From positions 1 through 32,257 of the forward strand of contig CAIKHZ010000180.1 in assembly GCA_903827375.1 (NCBI GenBank): a stretch of 32,257 nucleotides of DNA, in the 5' to 3' direction. The first letter of the stretch is position 1. Each line of letters opens with the position of its first letter. Made by a program: the position numbers and the translations under genes. A model generated the notes under the pieces. That model made no database searches. It was not told the DNA's origin and saw only the letters and a program-made list of their open reading frames with translations. Source of the stretch: Akkermansiaceae bacterium (lineage in GTDB: Bacteria > Verrucomicrobiota > Verrucomicrobiia > Verrucomicrobiales > Akkermansiaceae). Below, in pieces: positions 26,426-32,257 of this stretch.

Positions 26426-26752
26426 TCAGCGGCAAGCGGTGCAGCCGCCGCCTGGCGAGCTGCCGTTAACGGCGGTTCCCGGTTCACATTGCGGCAGTAA
26501 GCGCGAACTGAACGCAAACGCGTTGGTTTCGTCAAACACCATGTTGGGTTTGGCCAGCCGCTGCTGCTTCCAGGCCGGCACGGTCGTGCATCCCAGCGCC
26601 GACAGCAACGCCAACGCAGTCACGACGCCAAGGATGATCCGCGCTCCCAAGCCGCCACCCGCAGGAGCGGCGCAGTTGTCCTCGTCTGCGTTCCGGCAGC
26701 GGCCTCTCTGATAGTGCTGGTGGCATGGGTTGCCAAGTACTTCCATTTTCAT
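26426..26752 (-). CDS. Small DUF4266-like lipoprotein
   Basis: Up to 108 residues. The core is a lipoprotein signal (ARIILGVVTALALLSALGC, lipid Cys55) followed by TTVPAWKQQRLAKPNMVFDE and a short tail with GGGCTACR at the end. A VPxxxQxxLAxPxM stretch followed by a Gly-rich, Cys-containing tail is the pattern I know from DUF4266 lipoproteins, which occur with outer-membrane and TlpA-like proteins (and often ApbE) in putative extracytosolic redox modules. The two tail cysteines could bind a metal or be redox partners. ATG 26752 gives an odd 36-residue n-region; a TTG at 26650, with GGTGGCGG before it, would give a perfect 74-residue lipoprotein and may be the true start. It is the first gene of the operon, directly upstream of the barrel gene. 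No ApbE is visible in the window. Confidence 0.7.
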   Translation of the reverse strand: MKMEVLGNPCHQHYQRGRCRNADEDNCAAPAGGGLGARIILGVVTALALLSALGCTTVPAWKQQRLAKPNMVFDETNAFAFSSRLLPQCEPGTAVNGSSPGGGCTACR

Positions 26753-26781
26753 ATTGGCTGGGTTTTCAATGCCAAGGCCGG

Positions 26782-26811
26782 ATTATAGCAGCGGATACAC
26801 CTAGCTTGCAA
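26782..26811 (-). promoter_or_regulatory. Sigma-70-like promoter of the DUF4266 operon
   Basis: Read on the minus strand, TTGCAA (26811-26806) is followed after 18 bp by a perfect TATAAT (26787-26782). Transcription would begin near 26775, about 20 nt before ATG 26752. This is the only consensus-type promoter I could find in the window. Confidence 0.6.
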
Positions 26812-27423
26812 CCCAAACCTCAGCGACGACCTCGCAGAAGCCCGAACATGGGGATGATGTGGAAAATCTGCTGCAAGACATCCGGCAACGGCAGATGGGC
26901 AAGCCCCGTCTCCTCGTGAGCCTGGCGCTCGCTAGCCCCGCCGCACCAAAGCCTGACGATCGGTAGCGGGCGAGCTAGCATCGGATGTTGAATGCTGGGT
27001 CTTGGATTTCGATGAGCCTCACACGAAGACACGAAGTGGGTTGGGATGGGTTCTTCCTTCGTGTGCTTCGTGCCTTCGTGTGAGGAAATTCTTGGGTATC
27101 CTCAAGGAGGGTGGGCGTCCCGGCCACCAACCCATGAACTGCCAATAACCCGCCCATGAACGCGCAAAGCCAGCGCCCGAATCCCTCTTGCTTTCCTGTT
27201 GGCCATGCGAGTTTTCGGCCGCGCCAGTTTTTCCAAGCTCGCTATCGCTCACACAGCACTCAGCTTTCAGAATTTCTGCCTTTAGCTCTTCTTCCCCCCA
27301 CTCTCCGCATGCTGCGCGTCTGCCCCCCCTAAATTGAAATTTTGAAGGACCCAAAAACACGCTGTCCCAATGACTGATCGCTCATTCGATTGATGATTGA
27401 GGAGTGTTGATTTTGGATGTGGA
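26812..27423. other. Intergenic region with degenerate repeats, no gene
   Basis: The region between the DUF4266 operon promoter and the end of the restriction gene has no convincing CDS. Frames here encode low-complexity text such as RRHEAHEGR, which comes from the ACACGAAG repeat noted separately. A stretch near 26985-27015 (tcggatgttgaatgctgggt) looks like another dispersed intergenic repeat. A downstream terminator for the restriction gene was not found. Confidence 0.5.
27017..27085. repeat. ACACGAAG inverted repeat
   Basis: CCTCACACGAAGACACGAAG (27017-27036) pairs with its near complement at 27066-27085, with one mismatch, around a 29-nt loop. The CACGAAG unit repeats inside both arms. 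It resembles repeats scattered in intergenic DNA of Verrucomicrobia and Planctomycetes; that link is from memory and not tested here. Confidence 0.6.
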
Positions 27424-28410
27424 TCATGGCATCACATCAGGGTAAGGCCCGAGGAAACGTTCACCGTTGAAGTGGATCATGTGTTCCGGGTCATCGGCGA
27501 TCCAGACTTCGGATTCCCAAGCGATGTGGGAGATGAAGGATTGCATGGTCCGACGGTTTTCGAAGGCGGTGACGAAGACCAGGCCAGCCTTGCAACCGGC
27601 AAATAATTCCTTAAGTTCCTTGCGGCGTTTTCCGTCCACGGGTCCAGCGCTGGTGACGGCTTCGATGAGGAGAAGCCAGTTCCTGGCCTTGTGATGGACG
27701 ATGACATCGGGAATTTTGGCGGCGGAAGCCAAGGTGACTCCGAGGGCAAACAAACCTGCGGTTTCCAAGTGGACGAACTTGTTTTCGGTGTCGCCGATGT
27801 AGAGAACCACGCCGCCTGGAGCGAAGATCGGGCAGAAGTGTTCGATGACGGCCTTGATGAGGGGATTCTGGCCACCGGGTGAGAGTGCGACTTGGGAACC
27901 GTCGGGCAAGGTCACCGGCACACGGGCCGAGTCCCGCTTGCGGGCGATCTCATGCTTGAGGCTTTCGCGGCTGGCAAGGTATTTCTTGAGGGCGGCTTTC
28001 CATTTGGGTGTTCCGACCATGCGGAGCAACGCAAGAGCGGTGGGTTCGATCTGATAGGCGGTCTTGCCGCTGTTGGTCGGGCGCTTGGGGTCGTCGGGAT
28101 TGCGGATCAGCAAGCCTTCCTCCACGAAGAATTTCACCGCGTCGTCGCGAATGGTTTCGCGGGTGTTCGGTGCATAGCGGACGTTGTAGGTGATGGCGAT
28201 GAAATCAATAATGGGAGTGATCCCACGCAGGGGGGCTTGCGCGTCTGCCCATGAAACATCGGGTTGAAGATCGAGCAAAGCGAGCAGAGTGTAGGCGGCG
28301 ATTTCGTTGTGCTGTTTCAGGCCAAACTCCAATGCGGTGAGAGCTGCGATGGCTTCCGCGAGCCGTTGTTTCCTTGCGGCTGCTTTTCTGCTAGGTTTAG
28401 CTGATGACAT
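27424..28410 (-). CDS. Type II restriction endonuclease, BsuBI/PstI family
   Basis: A 328-residue enzyme, close to the size of PstI (326) and BsuBI (316). I prefer ATG 28410 over an in-frame GTG at 28473, because it matches the family length; it overlaps the methyltransferase stop by 14 bp. The N-terminal part (to ~175) is helical; the C-terminal catalytic domain has LYIGDTENKFVHLETAG (204-218), IPDVIVHHKARNWLLLIEAV (233-252) followed by TSAGPVDGKRRKEL, VTAFENRRTM, and MIHFNGERFLGPY near the end. This motif set is diagnostic of the family. PstI and BsuBI cut CTGCAG, so the same target is likely but unproven. It cleaves unmodified invading DNA and is paired with the adjacent methyltransferase. 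It is the downstream gene, so modification is made first. Confidence 0.9.
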   Translation of the reverse strand: MSSAKPSRKAAARKQRLAEAIAALTALEFGLKQHNEIAAYTLLALLDLQPDVSWADAQAPLRGITPIIDFIAITYNVRYAPNTRETIRDDAVKFFVEEGLLIRNPDDPKRPTNSGKTAYQIEPTALALLRMVGTPKWKAALKKYLASRESLKHEIARKRDSARVPVTLPDGSQVALSPGGQNPLIKAVIEHFCPIFAPGGVVLYIGDTENKFVHLETAGLFALGVTLASAAKIPDVIVHHKARNWLLLIEAVTSAGPVDGKRRKELKELFAGCKAGLVFVTAFENRRTMQSFISHIAWESEVWIADDPEHMIHFNGERFLGPYPDVMP

Positions 28411-29881
28411 GAAGGTGTTTGGTGACGAGGAGGTCGATTTGTTCTTGTGAGTGGTCCAGGACATTGATCTCACGGCCCATGGCTTGGAGGGTTTTTCGAT
28501 CCGGGTAGGCCAAGGTCCGAAGATCGGTAGCGTTCACCTGAGTGTGACCGCTGAAGCGCCGAAAATACTGGTCAACCATGGTGGAATTCAAGAAAGCATA
28601 AAGTCCGATCGCCAGATCGCGGTCCAAGCCGTGCCCGGCCGTGTGGAAGTAATTCAGGTGATTTTCAAAACCGACCCACTCTGTTAGAATCTGATCTGGA
28701 TCAAACAAGCAGGCTACGAGGCGGCGTTTTTCCTCCTTAGACGTGAAGCGTTTGGTAAGAAGATAGACCCCGGATGGAACGAGCCACTGGCGGGTTTCGT
28801 GAGTGTCGAGAATGGCGTTGGGTTTGCGGGCTTGCGGCTTCGGCCAATGAATGGTGCCGCCATTGAAATGGCATGGATAGACCAAGGGCACGGTTCCAGG
28901 TTCCGACTCCTTGCGCAGCGCATCCTTCAACCGAAAATCCACCACACGACCGGTCGAAACGGTGACACCTAACGAGGCGAGGTTAGAGCTGAGACTGCCC
29001 ATGGCTTCTTTTGCCACCGCATGGCTTGCCGCAGACGGGATGTGGATGAATTTCGCGGCATCGTGCGGGTGGACGATTTCCGAGAAAGGGAAAACGGTTT
29101 GGGTGACGAGATCGCGATGTTCGCCGCTACTGCTGGAGATGATTATTTCGTCCGGCTGGATTCTCCCTTTCACTGCGTGGAAGATGACATTCTCCTGCAA
29201 CACGTTGTCCTTGCGGAAGGCGGCTTTTCGGGATTCGAAAACGTGGAGTCGGCGCAATTCCAGATGCTCCAGGAAGTCTTCACGAAACGGGCGGAAGTAG
29301 GGGCCATTGCAAAAACTCCGCGGAGTGATGCCGACTAGTTGCCCGCCTGGAATCAGCAGGCGCTGAATGAGTGCGATGAAGCCGGTGTAAAGATTGCTGG
29401 TTTCCATCCCGACGGAACGAAGGGCGTGCCTTTCGGGGGAATCAGTGCTGATTTTTCGATAGGGTGGATTCGCGATGGCGGCATCAAACTCGGGCGGCGG
29501 TGCTCCGAATAAATCACCCCCGAGCCTGGCCGACATCTCTTCGATGAAATCGCCAGAGTGAATGGTGAACGTGAAGTGAATGCCTGCGGATTTGGCAAGA
29601 CGCTCGCACTTGCGCATGTTCGCCGCAAGGGTGTCGAGAATCTGGGGGTCAATCTCGTAGAGGGTGGCGTCAATGGCCCTGACGCCTTGATTTTCCCCAC
29701 ACATCCGCACGACGAAGGCGGAGGTGAGCGCCCCAGCCCCAGCACCGGCATCGAGCAAGCGGACGACGCCGGGAAGCGGTCCAAACATTGAGGCCATGAA
29801 CCCAGCCACAGGCGCGGCGGTGAGGAACTGTCCAAGCTCCTCCTGACGGGTACTGGGATGTGAGGTGGTTGCCGCTTTCAT
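28397..29881 (-). CDS. N6-adenine DNA methyltransferase of the BsuBI/PstI-type system
   Basis: A 494-residue methyltransferase that should protect the adenine in the target of the partner endonuclease. It has an N-terminal RQEELGQFLTAAPVAGFMA (12-30), the S-adenosylmethionine motif I LLDAGAGAGAL (42-52), an acidic motif II region (LYEIDP, 74-79) and catalytic motif IV NPPY (138-141), so this is a gamma-type order. The C-terminal part (from ~290) would be the target-recognition region (WLVPSGVYLLTKRFTSKEEK; FLNSTMVDQYFRRFSGHTQV). The length and tail resemble Eco57I-type and PstI/BsuBI methylases. ATG 29881 is the only plausible start. Its stop overlaps the endonuclease start by 14 bp, a usual layout for this family. 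No controller (C) protein gene is visible. It is divergent from the SNF2 gene. Confidence 0.92.
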   Translation of the reverse strand: MKAATTSHPSTRQEELGQFLTAAPVAGFMASMFGPLPGVVRLLDAGAGAGALTSAFVVRMCGENQGVRAIDATLYEIDPQILDTLAANMRKCERLAKSAGIHFTFTIHSGDFIEEMSARLGGDLFGAPPPEFDAAIANPPYRKISTDSPERHALRSVGMETSNLYTGFIALIQRLLIPGGQLVGITPRSFCNGPYFRPFREDFLEHLELRRLHVFESRKAAFRKDNVLQENVIFHAVKGRIQPDEIIISSSSGEHRDLVTQTVFPFSEIVHPHDAAKFIHIPSAASHAVAKEAMGSLSSNLASLGVTVSTGRVVDFRLKDALRKESEPGTVPLVYPCHFNGGTIHWPKPQARKPNAILDTHETRQWLVPSGVYLLTKRFTSKEEKRRLVACLFDPDQILTEWVGFENHLNYFHTAGHGLDRDLAIGLYAFLNSTMVDQYFRRFSGHTQVNATDLRTLAYPDRKTLQAMGREINVLDHSQEQIDLLVTKHLHVIS

Positions 29882-30212
29882 GGCTTCAAGCTACCAGCCG
29901 GATGCCCGATTCGCCAAGCAGCAAATGAGACTGGAGACAGGGACGGGCGCGAGACGACTCGGCTGGCGGTGGGCGGGAGCACCTACGTGAGTTCGCTGGT
30001 CCACCGCCTGCTGCGCGACGTCAAGGAGCGGCGGACCGTAGCGACACACGAGCGGGCACTGGATGCGGAGAAGGAAGCGATTGGGAAGTGAATGAGGTGA
30101 ATTGTGGAGATGACATCTATTAGACATGATTGCAAACTTGAAGGACCTAGGAATCGTGGATTTTTTTCAGGATTGGAGGATTCGCAACGTGTGCTAGAAA
30201 GGGGGCAGCACC
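29882..30212. other. Divergent gap with a possible gene remnant
   Basis: The 331-bp gap separates the minus-strand methyltransferase from the plus-strand helicase. A plus-strand frame without start codon runs to a TGA at 30089-30091 and reads RLAVGGSTYVSSLVHRLLRD followed by VKERRTVATHERALDAEKEA near its end. The helical, Arg/Glu-rich text could be the tail of a ribbon-helix-helix or similar small protein, but I do not recognise it. No strong promoter was found. Confidence 0.3.
30198..30205 (+). promoter_or_regulatory. Ribosome binding site fixing a TTG start
   Basis: AAAGGGGG lies 7 nt before TTG 30213. A stop codon (TAG, 30195) in the same frame excludes any earlier start, and the next in-frame ATG lies after the N-terminal domain has begun, so TTG is the best start for the helicase. 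Confidence 0.7.
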
Positions 30213-32257
30213 TTGCCAGACGCCACCGACATCCATGCCTTTCTCGGCCACTGCCGCTGGAAGCAGCGCTTCGACGACGACCATCTCGCCGCCGCGCAGC
30301 CGCTGATGTCAAAGGTCCGTGACCTGCGCATCGAAGAGGCCGGGGAGGGTGCGTTCTGCCTACTGGGATCGGTGGCGGCCGAAGATACCGAGGTGAGCAT
30401 CTGGCAGAATGGCGGATCCTGGGATTTTGAAACAACCTGTCATTGCGAGATTGGCAGCTATTGCCCGCATGCCGCTGCCTTGTTGCTCAAGGCCGAAAAG
30501 CAACGCGACCCGCAGCGCTTGCTCGGGCATAGCGTCGCCTCGGCGGTGGCCGCTGCCCTGCCCGCTGCCCGCGACCTCCTCAAAGATGCGTCGCCGGACC
30601 GGCCGTGGCTCACGCCCGAGGCGCGGTTTGAGTTGCATGTCACGCGGGAACCGACCGACCGCACGACGCGTTTGTTGTTGCAATCGCTGGGGCTGCCGGC
30701 ACCGGACCAATGGATTTTCGCTGCGGCATGGGTCAATTACGACGGACATCGTAGTTCGCTGCGCGGATCCGCGCCGGAGTGGGTGAGCACGGTGGTGCTG
30801 GCCGATGGCCGGTCGGCAATTCTCAAACACGATGCTGGCGCGGAAAATTCCGCCGCCCAACAACTCCGCGATACCGGCCTCTCGTCCCTCCAAGCAAATT
30901 CCGCATGGCGCTTTCTGCTCAACCTCAAGTCAAGAGCCGCCGCCTCAAACACCGGGCCAGACCGCTGGTTTCCCGACCCGGGGCGCGTGCCTATCGACGA
31001 GTTTTGGTTCCAATTCCGCGGGGAAATGCTCGCCCGCTTGGAAAGCCTCGGCTGGCACGTGACGATCGACGACAACGTCGGCCACTGCGTGATCGACGCC
31101 GATCCCTCGCAGTGGCTCAGCACTCTGGAACCCGGTGCCAACGGCTGGTTCAGTCTGTCGGTGGGCTTCGAAGTGGCCGGTGAACGCCACGACCTCCTGC
31201 CAATCCTCGCGGGTCTGTTGGAAAGCGATTTCCTGGAGGAAACCCTGGATCGCCCTAACAATGGTCACGTGTACGCAGCACTGCCGAATGGCGATGCGCT
31301 GCGGCTGCCGGTCGGCCGGGTGCGCCTGATTCTCCAGCACTTGGCCGCCCTGCTCGACCCGAAATTTCCCGAGCGCACCCGGCTCCACGCGCTGGATGCC
31401 GCCACCCTTGCCGGCTTGGAGGACCTAGGCCTCACAGCACCGCCGGACTTGGCGGAGTTGGCGGCGAAGTTGAGGGATTTTGCCGGCATCGCGCCAGTGC
31501 CGCTGCCAGCCGGGGTACAGGCAACATTGCGCGACTATCAGCTGGCCGGATATCACTGGATGCAATTCCTTGCCCGCCACGGCCTCCACGGAATCTTGGC
31601 CGACGACATGGGCCTCGGCAAAACCCTCCAAACCCTCGCCCATATCCTCGCTGAAAAAGAGGCCGGCCACTCCGGCGGCAAACCGGTACTCGTCGTGGCA
31701 CCTACTTCAGTCGTCCCTAACTGGCGCGCCGAGGCCCATAAATTCACCCCTTCCCTGCGAGTGCTGCTGCTCAACGGGGCGGAACGCAAGAAGTACTTCC
31801 GCTCAATCCCCCACGCGGATCTGGTCCTGACATCCTTTGCGCTGTTGCAGCGCGACCTCGACAAACTGCGCGGCGTGGCATTCCACTTGGTGGTCCTCGA
31901 CGAGGCGCAGAACATCAAAAACCCGCGTGCCAAGGTGGCGCAAGCCGCTTGCAAGCTCGATGCACGCCACCGGCTTTGTTTATCCGGCACGCCGATTGAA
32001 AACCACCTTGGCGAGTTGTGGAGTTTGTTGCGATTTTTAATTCCGGGATTTCTCGGCAGCGAGGAAGCGTTCAATGCGCGATTCCGAAAACCGATCGAAA
32101 AAGATGGCGACGTCGAGCGCAACGAGTTGCTAAGGCGGCGAGTGGCGCCGTTGATTTTGAGGCGCACCAAGGATCAAGTGGCCAAGGAATTGCCGCCCAA
32201 AACCGAGCTGGTCCACCTCATCGAACTGCACTCCGAGCAAAAAGACCTCTACGAAAC
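30213..32257 (+). CDS. SWIM zinc-finger SNF2-family helicase (3' truncated by window end)
   Basis: At least 681 residues, running off the right edge with no stop. The TTG start is set by the ribosome site at 30198. A SWIM zinc finger with CHC..CPH spacing (Cys76, Cys78, Cys84, His86; TCHCEIGSYCPHAA) lies near the N-terminus, followed by a ~300-residue linker typical of bacterial SWIM-SNF2 proteins. The ATPase core begins with LRDYQLAGYHWMQFL. Walker A is DDMGLGKT (464-471), the DEAQ box is 563-566 (VVLDEAQNIKNP), and SGTPIENHLGELWS is motif III. The end (APLILRRTKDQVAKELPPKT) is the SNF2 R-K switch region. The second helicase lobe is missing only because of the cut. These proteins are ATP-driven DNA translocases of unknown cellular task. 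The neighbouring restriction pair is divergent and probably separate. Confidence 0.93.
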   Translation, partial: MPDATDIHAFLGHCRWKQRFDDDHLAAAQPLMSKVRDLRIEEAGEGAFCLLGSVAAEDTEVSIWQNGGSWDFETTCHCEIGSYCPHAAALLLKAEKQRDPQRLLGHSVASAVAAALPAARDLLKDASPDRPWLTPEARFELHVTREPTDRTTRLLLQSLGLPAPDQWIFAAAWVNYDGHRSSLRGSAPEWVSTVVLADGRSAILKHDAGAENSAAQQLRDTGLSSLQANSAWRFLLNLKSRAAASNTGPDRWFPDPGRVPIDEFWFQFRGEMLARLESLGWHVTIDDNVGHCVIDADPSQWLSTLEPGANGWFSLSVGFEVAGERHDLLPILAGLLESDFLEETLDRPNNGHVYAALPNGDALRLPVGRVRLILQHLAALLDPKFPERTRLHALDAATLAGLEDLGLTAPPDLAELAAKLRDFAGIAPVPLPAGVQATLRDYQLAGYHWMQFLARHGLHGILADDMGLGKTLQTLAHILAEKEAGHSGGKPVLVVAPTSVVPNWRAEAHKFTPSLRVLLLNGAERKKYFRSIPHADLVLTSFALLQRDLDKLRGVAFHLVVLDEAQNIKNPRAKVAQAACKLDARHRLCLSGTPIENHLGELWSLLRFLIPGFLGSEEAFNARFRKPIEKDGDVERNELLRRRVAPLILRRTKDQVAKELPPKTELVHLIELHSEQKDLYE

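Noticed and set aside
26820..27032. 70-aa minus-strand frame ending LLRGRR, considered as a PEP-CTERM-like tail
   Set aside because: No PEP motif, no upstream signal peptide or body, and it contains repeat-derived text.
27019..27360. 113-aa minus-strand frame in the intergenic region
   Set aside because: Its text (RRHEAHEGR etc.) derives from the ACACGAAG inverted repeat; typical spurious annotation.
1..32257. CRISPR arrays, tRNA or rRNA genes
   Set aside because: No regularly spaced identical repeats, no cloverleaf or conserved rRNA segments seen on either strand.

Overview
The window looks like part of a chromosome from the phylum Verrucomicrobia. The evidence is a Verru_Chthon cassette protein A homologue, five large secreted proteins with autotransporter-associated beta-strand repeats, a PEP-CTERM tail on one of them, and the 'DxxxDGxxNGL' C-terminal module common in verrucomicrobial exported proteins. 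The DNA is GC-rich, so most genes have long shadow frames on the opposite strand. Species cannot be named from the sequence alone.

Layout. Positions 1-386 hold no convincing gene but contain a striking nested palindrome (47-119). From 387 to 10058 four minus-strand genes lie head to tail: an AT-repeat protein (387-2366), a very large pilin-like Verru_Chthon A protein (2529-6116), a second AT-repeat protein whose 3' half nearly duplicates the first (6374-8404), and a PEP-CTERM AT-repeat protein (8511-10058). Two plus-strand genes follow: a TPR-sulfotransferase (10357-11880) and, immediately abutting it, a secreted GH20 hexosaminidase fused to an alpha/beta-hydrolase esterase (11881-14502). They converge on a fourth AT-repeat protein (14522-18232). 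Next comes a two-component pair, a LuxR-type response regulator (18372-19007) overlapping by 4 bp a hybrid sensor kinase (19004-21949) whose periplasmic part is a GH36 alpha-galactosidase-like domain. A three-gene minus-strand operon (26752 down to 22085) follows: a DUF4266-like lipoprotein, an outer-membrane beta-barrel, and a TlpA-thioredoxin fused to an AT-repeat passenger. After a 671-bp intergenic stretch there is a PstI/BsuBI-type restriction-modification pair (27424-29881) and, divergently, a SWIM-SNF2 helicase that runs off the right edge (30213-32257).

How it may fit together. Most of the window builds or regulates the cell surface: exported repeat proteins, a pseudopilin-like protein, a redox/outer-membrane module, and enzymes that act on amino- or acetylated glycans. 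Four of the AT-repeat genes share a composite upstream signal: a TGTCCC..GGGA-type palindrome exactly 55 bp (start to start) from a second conserved TTCGAG-type element. This suggests they form one regulon. The kinase/regulator pair in the middle of the locus is a candidate, unproven, controller. Its sensor appears to be a glycosidase fold that has lost the nucleophile aspartate but kept other GH36 signature residues. I regard this as the most unusual element of the window, together with the shared composite promoter and the thioredoxin-AT-repeat fusion.
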